64,000 nt of DNA, from NCBI GenBank assembly GCA_003481775.1, contig QULU01000002.1, forward strand, positions 1 to 64,000, given 5' to 3'. The stretch is from Clostridiaceae bacterium OM02-2AC. GTDB lineage: Bacteria > Bacillota_I > Bacilli_A > Erysipelotrichales > Erysipelotrichaceae. Below are positions 37,126 to 44,854 of this stretch, piece after piece; the first letter of the stretch is position 1, and every line of letters begins with the position of its first letter. The notes below the pieces were generated by a model. That model did not search any database and had not been told where the DNA came from. It was given only the letters and a program-made list of their open reading frames with translations. The translations under genes were made by a program, and so were the position numbers.

Positions 37126-37875
37126 CTACTCCTTTCCCTCATCCGCAAGCTTGAAATAGTAATACAGTGCCGCAAAAACAACAGCCAGCAGGGCGATACC
37201 TACCATATTGATCTGCAGATAGGCCGCAAAGAAGAATCCGAGAAACAAAAACGGCCACATGGTATGATTTTTGATAGAGCTGAGCAGTAAGGCAAAACCG
37301 ACAGCACCTACCATGTTCCCTCCTACCGATAATCCGGTTATAATCTTATCCGGAATCGCTTTAATGATATCTGCTACAAAATCGGCACCAAAATATACAG
37401 CAAGAAAGGTTGGTACTCCATAGAGAAGGGCATTCATTCCCATCGTAAAGACGATATTGTTCATAACCAGCCCTCTCGTATCCAATTTTTCAATCGCATG
37501 CTCTGCCCTATGCATAAACCATACATTGATAACTGAATTTTGCACCGTCTCCGCGATCTGACCTATGAAGGATACAGGAAGTGCGGTTGCTACTGCCAAA
37601 TCTGTTCCTCCCCCACCCAAAATGGCTACAGCGGTTGCAATTGCTGTTGAAATCGTGGGGTTGGGTGGTACTGCTGTTCCAACAAAGATAACAGCAAGAA
37701 ACATAAGCTCAACGGTTACACCTACCTGCAAGCCGGTATTGAAATCCCCCATGATAGCGCCGACAAGCGGTCCTATAAATATCGGACGGAAAATGTGTGT
37801 CTGTGTTGTGTGCGCATCGATAAATGCAATCGTCACAGCCAGCGCGACAAGAAATGCCTGTAAAAATAAACTCAT
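37126..37875 (-). CDS. PTS mannose-family IIC component (GntR operon)
   Basis: A 249-residue polytopic membrane protein with PIFIGPLVGAIMGDFNTGLQ and the conserved FMHRAEHAIEKLD. It starts with ATG after AAGGAAGGG. It is the channel partner of IID downstream. Confidence 0.94.
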   Translation of the reverse strand: MSLFLQAFLVALAVTIAFIDAHTTQTHIFRPIFIGPLVGAIMGDFNTGLQVGVTVELMFLAVIFVGTAVPPNPTISTAIATAVAILGGGGTDLAVATALPVSFIGQIAETVQNSVINVWFMHRAEHAIEKLDTRGLVMNNIVFTMGMNALLYGVPTFLAVYFGADFVADIIKAIPDKIITGLSVGGNMVGAVGFALLLSSIKNHTMWPFLFLGFFFAAYLQINMVGIALLAVVFAALYYYFKLADEGKE

Positions 37876-37896
37876 AAAATTCCCTTCCTTTCTAAA

Positions 37897-38364
37897 TTAA
37901 AGCAGATTTACCAGAATCTGTTTATGCTCATTCGGTACAGCACGTACCTCAACTTCCACCTTTTCTGCAAGAAGACGAATATCCTTTTCTTCCTCTTCAT
38001 TCAGCCAGCAGTTCCCCAGAATTTTTCTTTTCCCCTTTTTCATATTGATATTTCCAACATTTATACTTTTTACATCACTGCAGCTGTCAATTAAATACAA
38101 TGCCTGCTTCGGACCGCGTACAAGCAGCAGTGTTTTTGTATCACTCTCGTCGTTTTGAATCAGCTGATTAGCATCCTCAAGACTCATAATTTTTAAATCA
38201 ACCTTTTTCGGTGTTGCCATTTTGAGGAGGGACTGCTGCAGGGTATCCTTCGCAGCCGCATCATCCGCAACCAAAATCTGCTTAGCGTCACTATGTGCAA
38301 TCCAGGCAGTTACCACCTGTCCGTGAATCAGTCGATCATCAATCCGAAACGTAGTTATTTTCAT
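37897..38364 (-). CDS. PTS mannose/sorbose-family IIB component (GntR operon)
   Basis: A 155-residue phosphotransfer subunit with FRIDDRLIHGQVVTAW; the His of LIHGQ is phosphorylated. ATG at 38364 follows AAAGGAGGA; longer in-frame starts fall inside the preceding amidohydrolase gene. It overlaps that gene by four bases. Confidence 0.94.
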   Translation of the reverse strand: MKITTFRIDDRLIHGQVVTAWIAHSDAKQILVADDAAAKDTLQQSLLKMATPKKVDLKIMSLEDANQLIQNDESDTKTLLLVRGPKQALYLIDSCSDVKSINVGNINMKKGKRKILGNCWLNEEEEKDIRLLAEKVEVEVRAVPNEHKQILVNLL

Positions 38365-39107
38365 ATCTGTTCCTCCTTTACTCGCTTCCATAATATCTCA
38401 GCATTCCGATAAAAAATATCGGCGCGCTGTTCTTCTGTTAATTCCAGCTCATAAAATTTGCTGATTTCCATATTTACCGGCTTATAGGGCCAGTCCGTAC
38501 CAAAGCATACACGCTTCGATCCCAGCACAGCTATCGCTTTTTTTAATACCTCTACATCCATTTGTCCGGAGGTTTCCACCCAGACATTCGTCAAATCCTT
38601 AACCGCTTCGATTGTGGACATCCCGAATTCATAATACCCGATGTGAGTGAATACAAAACGGACATGCGGATGCTTTTTGGCGTATTCTGCCCAGACATAG
38701 GGATTGCTAATCGGCGCAGTCCCGACATGGGTTTGCACATGCACACCATAGGAATCGATTTTGTCCAGCAGGCGATCGAGTGCTCCGGAATTATCCGGAT
38801 AATAGCCATGCTTCCAGGAATGAAACTTCACTGCATTCATGCCATAGGTTCCAAGGCATAGGTCAATTTCATCTTCTGCAGCTGCATCCTTTGGATTGAT
38901 AAACGCATAGCCCTCAATCACCTCTGGAAATTCCTGCATTGCACGGTAAATCAAATCATTCTGTTCTCTGGTAGATATCCCTGAAAGACAGCTGATACCG
39001 ACCTTTTCAATACCATACCTTTTTAAATCAGTTACCAGCTCCCGCGGTGTGTTTTCATCTCCGGAGCTTGTCTTCCCTAAATGGGAGTGAATATCATAAT
39101 ACTTCAA
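38361..39107 (-). CDS. Amidohydrolase-family (TIM-barrel) protein B
   Basis: A 248-residue amidohydrolase_2-type hydrolase. YYDIHSHLG gives the HxH, VQTHVG and FVFTHIGYYEFG give further His ligands, and VCFGTDWPYKP carries the catalytic Asp. Likely a lactonase or deacylase acting early in the pathway. Both candidate starts are TTG; 39107 is preceded by GGAGGGA at six bases and is chosen. First gene of the GntR-controlled operon, behind a promoter with two operator-like palindromes. Confidence 0.87.
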   Translation of the reverse strand: MKYYDIHSHLGKTSSGDENTPRELVTDLKRYGIEKVGISCLSGISTREQNDLIYRAMQEFPEVIEGYAFINPKDAAAEDEIDLCLGTYGMNAVKFHSWKHGYYPDNSGALDRLLDKIDSYGVHVQTHVGTAPISNPYVWAEYAKKHPHVRFVFTHIGYYEFGMSTIEAVKDLTNVWVETSGQMDVEVLKKAIAVLGSKRVCFGTDWPYKPVNMEISKFYELELTEEQRADIFYRNAEILWKRVKEEQI

Positions 39108-39131
39108 GTCGTCTCCCTCCTGTTCCAATCA

Positions 39132-39148
39132 TGATATAACATGTTACA
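39132..39148. promoter_or_regulatory. GntR operator-like site O2
   Basis: TGATATAACATGTTACA shares the core ATAACATGTTA with the site upstream of gntR at 40251-40269, and lies between promoter and first gene. Confidence 0.7.
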
Positions 39149-39153
39149 ACTGT

Positions 39154-39182
39154 ATGATAACTTATTATATCAAGTTTGTCAA
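39154..39182 (-). promoter_or_regulatory. Sigma-A promoter of the GntR-controlled operon with overlapping operator O1
   Basis: On the minus strand TTGACA is followed after 17 bases by TATCAT. A palindrome-like TGATAACTTATTATATCA (39155-39172) covers the spacer and -10 element, so a bound repressor would block polymerase. Confidence 0.8.
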
Positions 39183-39345
39183 TATAATCTGTATAATTTA
39201 CAAATTTTGTTGCCTATGTAAGCCTTTTACATAGATAATTGCATCATACAGGCTCTTAACTTGTTATATCAGCAAAGAAACCTATTGAAATTATTTTTTC
39301 AATATGTCCCCCTATAAGGCATTATGCTATGCGCTACGTTCTTGT

Positions 39346-39384
39346 AAAACAAAAAGAGCCGCAAACAATCGTTCACTGCTCTCT
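39346..39384 (-). terminator. Terminator after the gntR gene
   Basis: On the minus strand AGAGC and GCTCT flank a loop and are followed by UUUUUGUUUU. It isolates gntR from the downstream operon. The rest of the 39183-39480 gap shows no gene. Confidence 0.65.
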
Positions 39385-39480
39385 TCATAAAATACGATAT
39401 ATTCACTTTCCTTCATAGGATACCATGAGCATGCAGGCAGATGCATGAAGTGAAAACCTGCTACTACGCAATGTGTCTGC

Positions 39481-40212
39481 TTATAGCTCATCCTTTTTCA
39501 ATGTAATGATATATTTGTATTCATCCGCTTTATAGGAATTTATTGATAATTCCAGCGGCCTGTTTTTGTAATCATATGTGATCCGCTCTCTTCTGAATAA
39601 TGGCTCTCCTTCATTCATATAAAGCTCTTTTCGCAATGCCGTAGATGGCATTACCGCTTCTATAGACTCGACTGCACGCTCTATATGAAGCCCCTGTTCC
39701 TCATACAAGGCATAGATTGATGTTTTTTCATTCAATACATCTGCGTGTAATTCAAAACCGGTTTGTCTCGAGATAAATTGTTCATTCATCCCGATGATTC
39801 TCCCATTTTTCAAGCGCAGACGTTTCAGACGGTATATATCAGCACCCTCCTGAAGCTGCAAATAGTCACATACAATACCGGAAGCTTTCATTTCCTCAAA
39901 CTCCAAAATAATAGAGGAGGGCCGTTCTCCGGACTTCATAGCATCCTGCGAAAAGCTGCTGACACCAACCAAATCCGTATATTTTCTGTTTGCCAGCACC
40001 ATTGCGCCTTTTCCCTTTTGTACCTTTATAAATCCTGCAAGCTCTAAATCCTGAAGAGAACGTCTGATCGTTATGCGGCTTACATTGAATTCCGCTTGTA
40101 AGGATGCTTCCGATGGAAGCAGCTCATTTTCCTTGTATATTCCATTTTCTATTCGCTTCTGAAGCTCCTTATAAATTTGCAGATACAATGGAGCACCTTC
40201 TTTTTTCTGCAT
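39481..40212 (-). CDS. GntR/HutC-family transcriptional repressor
   Basis: A 243-residue regulator: N-terminal winged helix (LYLQIYKELQKRIENGIY, LPSEASLQAEFNVSRITIRR) and a C-terminal UTRA effector domain (about 90-240) that binds sugar or amino-sugar phosphates in related proteins. ATG at 40212 lies eight bases after GGGG. Palindromes with core ATAACATGTTAT lie upstream of it and of the operon downstream, so it probably represses both, with release by an intermediate of the pathway. Confidence 0.92.
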   Translation of the reverse strand: MQKKEGAPLYLQIYKELQKRIENGIYKENELLPSEASLQAEFNVSRITIRRSLQDLELAGFIKVQKGKGAMVLANRKYTDLVGVSSFSQDAMKSGERPSSIILEFEEMKASGIVCDYLQLQEGADIYRLKRLRLKNGRIIGMNEQFISRQTGFELHADVLNEKTSIYALYEEQGLHIERAVESIEAVMPSTALRKELYMNEGEPLFRRERITYDYKNRPLELSINSYKADEYKYIITLKKDEL

Positions 40213-40250
40213 TGCTTCATCCCCTTTCCTGAGTGTAGTTCCCCTTAAAA

Positions 40251-40269
40251 TATAACACAACATGTTATA
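40251..40269. promoter_or_regulatory. GntR operator-like palindrome upstream of gntR
   Basis: TATAACACAACATGTTATA, with a further GATAACATGATATAACATC at 40278-40296. Both share the ATAACAT half-site with the operon operators at 39132 and 39155, indicating autoregulation. The rest of 40297-40480 shows no gene. Confidence 0.72.
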
Positions 40270-40480
40270 AAAATAAAGATAACATGATATAACATCTTTT
40301 CTTTTTTCAGAATAATAGCTTTCGTTTACTGATAAAGCATAGACGATAACGGTCTATGGCTGATAGAAACAAGCATGCTGCGGCGAAATACTGCGTGTGG
40401 GTTAAGGCATATCCATCGCTGAGCACGCAGCAAAAGGATATAGCTTTCCTGCTGCTGCGGCCTGCCATGAATACGGAAGA

Positions 40481-40509
40481 AAAAGGAATCAGATTTGAAC
40501 TGATTCCTT
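40481..40509. terminator. Terminator after the transketolase genes
   Basis: AAGGAATCAG pairs perfectly with CTGATTCCTT around a nine-base loop; on the minus strand UUUUUCUUCC follows. Confidence 0.85.
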
Positions 40510-40516
40510 CGTTATA

Positions 40517-41476
40517 CTATTTCAGAGTGTTTTTCACTGTCTGCAGCAAATCATCCGCCGTCAGTTTGAATTCCTTCTGCAGAAACTCCGGTGTACCTAC
40601 TGCGCCAAAACGCTCACTGACACCATGTCTCTTGAATTTTACGGAAATATTCTGTTCCGCCAAAACCTCCGCAACCGCACTTCCCAGTCCCCCGATAATC
40701 GAGTGATTTTCAAATGTTACGACAGCCTTTTTCCCAGCTGCTTCACGAAGTATCAGCTCCTCATCCAGCGGCTTGATGCAGAACATATCAATGACTTCTA
40801 CGGAAATCCCTTCCTTTGCCAATGCTTCCGCACAATCCAGTGCATCGCTTACCAGCTGTCCGGCAGATATAATCAGGACATCGCTACCTTCTCTTACAAT
40901 ATTTCCTTTTCCCATTTCAAAGACAGAGCCTTTTTCATATACGTTGCGTACATCCTTCCGATTTGCGCGGAAATAGTGTACGCCCTCCATCTTGGCAAAT
41001 TCTCTTACCATCCAGTCCAGCTGTACCTCATCGGCTGCATCGCATACCACAGCATGCGGAATTGCGCGCATCAAAGCGACATCCTCCCATGTTGTATGTG
41101 TTCCTCCGTTTGGTCCTGCTGTAAAGCCGGGATCAGAGCCGTAAATATTCATCGTGTTGCCAGCATATGCCCCTGACAGGAAAATCTGATCGTAGATTCT
41201 TCTGGAAGCAAACGGCCCAAACGTATGTAAATACGGCTTAAAGCCTGTTACCGACAACCCTGCCGCAACACCAGTCATGTTTGCTTCAGAAATACCGCAT
41301 TGAATGAAACGGTCCGGATTGCTTTTCTGAATCTTCGTAAAGCCGCTTGCACCGCCAAGGTCAGCTTCCATTGCCACAACCTGAGCATCGCTCTTCATCA
41401 TATCCTGCAGTGTTTCCACTACAACCATACGCAGCTCTTTCCCTTTTTTACTGCGGTCCTTGCTAAGCGTAAACAT
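40517..41476 (-). CDS. Transketolase, C-terminal (pyrimidine/transaldolase-type) subunit
   Basis: A 319-residue half of a split transketolase. CGISEANMTGVAAGLS carries the catalytic Glu that activates thiamine diphosphate; SGFTKIQ, HTFGPFASRR and VVTFENHSIIGGLG follow the family. With the N-terminal subunit upstream it should transfer two-carbon units between sugar phosphates. ATG at 41476 follows GGAGGGA, directly after the stop of its partner. Confidence 0.95.
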   Translation of the reverse strand: MFTLSKDRSKKGKELRMVVVETLQDMMKSDAQVVAMEADLGGASGFTKIQKSNPDRFIQCGISEANMTGVAAGLSVTGFKPYLHTFGPFASRRIYDQIFLSGAYAGNTMNIYGSDPGFTAGPNGGTHTTWEDVALMRAIPHAVVCDAADEVQLDWMVREFAKMEGVHYFRANRKDVRNVYEKGSVFEMGKGNIVREGSDVLIISAGQLVSDALDCAEALAKEGISVEVIDMFCIKPLDEELILREAAGKKAVVTFENHSIIGGLGSAVAEVLAEQNISVKFKRHGVSERFGAVGTPEFLQKEFKLTADDLLQTVKNTLK

Positions 41477-41477
41477 C

Positions 41478-42332
41478 CTACTGTCCCTCCTTTTCTATAA
41501 ACTGCTTTAATTCCTCAATCGCCTTGTGTGTTTCTCCGATAACCTCATTGTTGTTAAACTTCACAGAGTGATTGGATTCCATCTTTTCAAAATATGGTAC
41601 ACCCTGTCCCTTGATGGTATCCAGAACGATGCATACCGCCTGATCCTTTACTGCCTTTGCCTGTTCGATCGCCGCATCGATTGCTTTGATATCATTCCCC
41701 TTTACAACCTGAACATCAAAGCCAAACGCCTTCATCTTATCAGGAATACTGAAGGGATTCATGACGTCCTTTGTATAACCATCCAGCTGGCGCTTGTTAT
41801 CATCTATGATTACAATACAGTTGTTCAGCTTATAATGAGCTATATACTGGAAGGCTTCCCAGCACTGTCCCTCATTCAGCTCGCCATCCCCTACGATCAT
41901 ATAGACATAACGGCTTGATCCTTTCATTCTCATACCTGTCGCAATACCTGCTGCGGCGCTTGTTCCCTGCCCCAAAGAGCCGGTAGTCATATCCACACCA
42001 GGAGTTTTCGTACGATCGGGATGACTTGGAAGCCTAGTACCGCCATCATTCAATGTCATCAGCCATTCCTTATCAAAGAACCCTTTCTCTGCAAGTGCAC
42101 AGTACCATGCAGGTCCGGCATGTCCCTTCGATAGAACGACCATATCACGGTCCTCCATCCTTGGCTGCTTTGGATCAACATGAAGCTGTTTTCCATACAG
42201 TACACTCATCAGCTCCACGATTGACAGAGAACCACCCAGATGTCCATAGCCTCTATGCTCCAGCATTTCCAGTATATCAATTCTTAATTGTGCAGCGAAT
42301 ACCTGCAATTCTTTTCGTTGTGATGTTTCCAA
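41478..42332 (-). CDS. Transketolase, N-terminal (ThDP-binding) subunit
   Basis: A 284-residue ThDP-binding half. GHLGGSLS, LSKGHAGPAWY and the GDGELNEGQCWEAFQ ... DDNK diphosphate/Mg motif are all present. The start is TTG at 42332, eight bases after AAGGAGG; no ATG is available nearby. It pairs with the downstream gene. The ascorbate-type PTS lies just upstream behind a terminator, and such split transketolases often accompany pentose or ascorbate-type PTS operons. Confidence 0.95.
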   Translation of the reverse strand: METSQRKELQVFAAQLRIDILEMLEHRGYGHLGGSLSIVELMSVLYGKQLHVDPKQPRMEDRDMVVLSKGHAGPAWYCALAEKGFFDKEWLMTLNDGGTRLPSHPDRTKTPGVDMTTGSLGQGTSAAAGIATGMRMKGSSRYVYMIVGDGELNEGQCWEAFQYIAHYKLNNCIVIIDDNKRQLDGYTKDVMNPFSIPDKMKAFGFDVQVVKGNDIKAIDAAIEQAKAVKDQAVCIVLDTIKGQGVPYFEKMESNHSVKFNNNEVIGETHKAIEELKQFIEKEGQ

Positions 42333-42473
42333 TGCTACTACCTCCTTTTCACTAACAGCATAAGCAGTGAGTGCATCCTCTGACCTGTATGCCTTTGATC
42401 ACGCTATGCAGCCAGATATACTCATCCTGCTTATACGCTTACTTCTGCTGTTTTCCATCAAAAATTTGTAAAG

Positions 42474-42507
42474 AAAAAGAAGGATGGAAGAAACAGCCTT
42501 CTTTTTC
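42474..42507. terminator. Terminator between ascorbate-type PTS and transketolase
   Basis: AGAAGG pairs with CCTTCT around a 15-base loop with U-runs on both strands. It may be partial on the minus strand, because no clear promoter separates it from the transketolase start. Confidence 0.7.
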
Positions 42508-42514
42508 TGTTTTC

Positions 42515-42793
42515 TTAAAGACCGAATGCTTCTTTCAGCTTAGTTTCGATTTCATTCATGTCCATAAGCTGATTTAAGATGATCTTGTTTTTGTAGTTCG
42601 TCATCTGCGGAGCAAGGTCAGCCCCTACCACAAACAGGTCAGCGCTGTTTTCCGTGATTTCACCAAGTGCCGTATGCTCTACCTTGACACCAGATACTCC
42701 CAGCTTTTTCAGAGCTTTTTCGACGTTCATGCTGACGATCATGCTGCTTCCAAGACCCTGTCCGCAGCAACACATAATGCTTCTGATTTCCAT
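42515..42793 (-). CDS. Ascorbate/lactose-type PTS IIB component
   Basis: A 92-residue IIB with the P-loop-like IMCCCGQGLGSSMIV; the phosphorylated Cys lies in this loop. Size and motif match UlaB/SgaB. It passes phosphate from the IIA at 44276 to sugar transported by the UlaA-like protein directly upstream. Confidence 0.94.
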   Translation of the reverse strand: MEIRSIMCCCGQGLGSSMIVSMNVEKALKKLGVSGVKVEHTALGEITENSADLFVVGADLAPQMTNYKNKIILNQLMDMNEIETKLKEAFGL

Positions 42794-42818
42794 AACTTAT
42801 TTTCCTTCTTTCCAAAGC

Positions 42819-44243
42819 TTATTCAGCTTTTTTTGCTTTCTTAGGTGCAACATAATTGTACACGATAGGAATCAGGAATACAACTGCACAGACACCTAAC
42901 AGACCTACGCCCTGAACAACCTGAGCGATATTTCCGAAGACGATTCCCATCCAGGAGAAGTCTGCATCAGAGAATGTACAGTTAGCAAAGTTCAGGGAAC
43001 CCATAACCGGCATACAGATAGCAGGCAGGAAGGTAATCAGTAATCCGTGCATGAAGCTTCCGAATACACAGCCTTTTAATCCACCCTCAGCGTTACCGAA
43101 TACACCAGCTGTTGCTCCACAGAAGAAGTGAGGAATAACACCAGGCAGAATCAGTGCAACACTCATAAGGTTTGTATCGATGAATCCAAGAATGAACAGT
43201 CCTACGATACCTCCAAGGAAGGATACCAGGAATCCGATTAGTACAGCATTTGGAGCATAAGGGAATACGACTGGACAGTCGATTGCAGGTACAGCACCTG
43301 GAACCAGCTTCTCAGCAATACCACGGAATGCAGGAACGATTTCCCCGACAATCAGACGAACACCGCTCAGGATGATGTAAACACCACCAGCGAAGCTCAG
43401 ACCGCTTGTAATTGCCCATACAGCCCAGTGAGTCTTTGTTTCAGCCCCAACATTCAACAGACCAGCAAGGTTTGGATATTTTTCAAGAATAGCTGCAGCA
43501 TCTGCACTCAGGATACCCTTGCTTACCGCTACGGTTGTAACGACCAGGAAGAAGATCACCATGGTAAGACCGATTGCTACGGTTGTATCACGCAGGAAGG
43601 TCAGACGCTGAGGGAAGTTAACTTCCTCTGTTGATTTTCCTTTGCCCTTGAACAGCTTCCCACACTGTGCAGCAAACCAGTATCCGGCACCACCGAAGTG
43701 ACCGAAACCAAGCTCATCCGTTTTGGTAATCTTTCGCATTGTCGGCTGACAGAAAGCAGGAGAGAATGCCATGATGAAGCCAAGCAGAAGTCCGCCGCCC
43801 AGCCACAGCTGCCAGTTCTCAAGACCGCCGACATTCAGAATTACGGCAAGCATACATGCCATGTAAAGAGTGTGATGACCTGTTAAGAAAATGTAGTGCA
43901 TTCTTGAGAAACGAGCCATTACGATATTGAAGACCATACCCAGACACATGATATAAGCAGTATCTGTAGCGAAGTCCTTCAGAGCCAGAGAAACAATTGC
44001 TTCATTGTTTGGTACAACACCCTGCATGCTGAATGCATAGTTGAACAGATCACCGAACGCGTTCAATGATCCGGACTGCAGGAATGAAGCACCGGCAGAT
44101 AATACGAGGAAGCCGACGATTGTTTTGACGGTTCCCTTGACAATATCTTCGATTGGCTTACGCTGAAGCGCAAGACCCAGCAAAGACATCAGACCTACAA
44201 GAATTGCAGGTGTGGACAGTATGTTGATAATAAATTCTAACAT
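42819..44243 (-). CDS. Ascorbate-type PTS IIC component (UlaA/SgaT family)
   Basis: A 474-residue membrane transporter with about eleven segments. LTGHHTLYMACMLAV, GGAGYWFAAQCGKLFKGK and PGVIPHFFCGATAGVFGNAEGG follow UlaA. UlaA transports L-ascorbate; several homologues take other substrates, and no ulaD/E/F-type decarboxylase or epimerase is present here, so the substrate is uncertain. ATG follows GGGAGG. Confidence 0.93.
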   Translation of the reverse strand: MLEFIINILSTPAILVGLMSLLGLALQRKPIEDIVKGTVKTIVGFLVLSAGASFLQSGSLNAFGDLFNYAFSMQGVVPNNEAIVSLALKDFATDTAYIMCLGMVFNIVMARFSRMHYIFLTGHHTLYMACMLAVILNVGGLENWQLWLGGGLLLGFIMAFSPAFCQPTMRKITKTDELGFGHFGGAGYWFAAQCGKLFKGKGKSTEEVNFPQRLTFLRDTTVAIGLTMVIFFLVVTTVAVSKGILSADAAAILEKYPNLAGLLNVGAETKTHWAVWAITSGLSFAGGVYIILSGVRLIVGEIVPAFRGIAEKLVPGAVPAIDCPVVFPYAPNAVLIGFLVSFLGGIVGLFILGFIDTNLMSVALILPGVIPHFFCGATAGVFGNAEGGLKGCVFGSFMHGLLITFLPAICMPVMGSLNFANCTFSDADFSWMGIVFGNIAQVVQGVGLLGVCAVVFLIPIVYNYVAPKKAKKAE

Positions 44244-44275
44244 ATGTGTAAATCCTCCCTTTCAAATGGTTAACG

Positions 44276-44734
44276 CTATTTTTCACATGCGTTGGAAACA
44301 AACAGGTCGAATATTTCCTTTGGGCATGTTGCGTCCAGAATTTCCTGAACCTTCTTCTCATCAGAGAAAATGTTGGATACAGCCTGAATCCCTTCCATGT
44401 GAGATTCGCTGTCTTTGGCAACCAGAGTTACCAGTACACGGACATCATATCCGTCCGGCTTGAATTTCACCGGCTCCTTGAGCACGGTCACAGCCATCTG
44501 CGTGTCATTGACACCGGATTGGTTGCTGGCGTGAATCAGTGCCAGGTTTTCACAGAGCACATAGTATGGACCAAGTCTTTCTGTGATTTCGTAAATGGCA
44601 TCTTCATATGCCGTTGTGCAGTAATTCTGCTCGATCAGTGGTTCACATGCAATGTGAACAGCTTCCTTCCAGTCCTGCACCCGATCTCTCAGGTAACAGT
44701 TTTTTTCCTGTAACAGTTTTTCCATAGATGTCAT
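44276..44734 (-). CDS. PTS IIA component, fructose/mannitol-ascorbate type
   Basis: A 152-residue IIA-2 domain with the phosphorylated His in LALIHASNQSGV and the later DSESHMEGIQAV. First gene of the ascorbate-type PTS operon. ATG at 44734 follows AGAGG. A possible CcpA site (TGAAAACGTAAAGA, one mismatch to the cre core) overlaps the leader, 12 bases upstream. Confidence 0.92.
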   Translation of the reverse strand: MTSMEKLLQEKNCYLRDRVQDWKEAVHIACEPLIEQNYCTTAYEDAIYEITERLGPYYVLCENLALIHASNQSGVNDTQMAVTVLKEPVKFKPDGYDVRVLVTLVAKDSESHMEGIQAVSNIFSDEKKVQEILDATCPKEIFDLFVSNACEK

Positions 44735-44805
44735 AACCTTACCTCTTTACGTTTTCATTATCTTTTTTTTCAGTTGGAAATACAAGACCAATTGTTTTCC
44801 CGTTT

Positions 44806-44832
44806 TTGTGCAAAATGTTAGATATTGTGCAA
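44806..44832. repeat. Direct repeat TTGTGCAA in the PTS promoter region
   Basis: TTGTGCAA occurs at 44806 and 44825, 19 bases apart, in the 120-base gap between the PRD regulator and the PTS IIA gene. It is a candidate binding site for that regulator. Confidence 0.6.
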
Positions 44833-44854
44833 TTTGTAATCGCTTAAACGTGCA

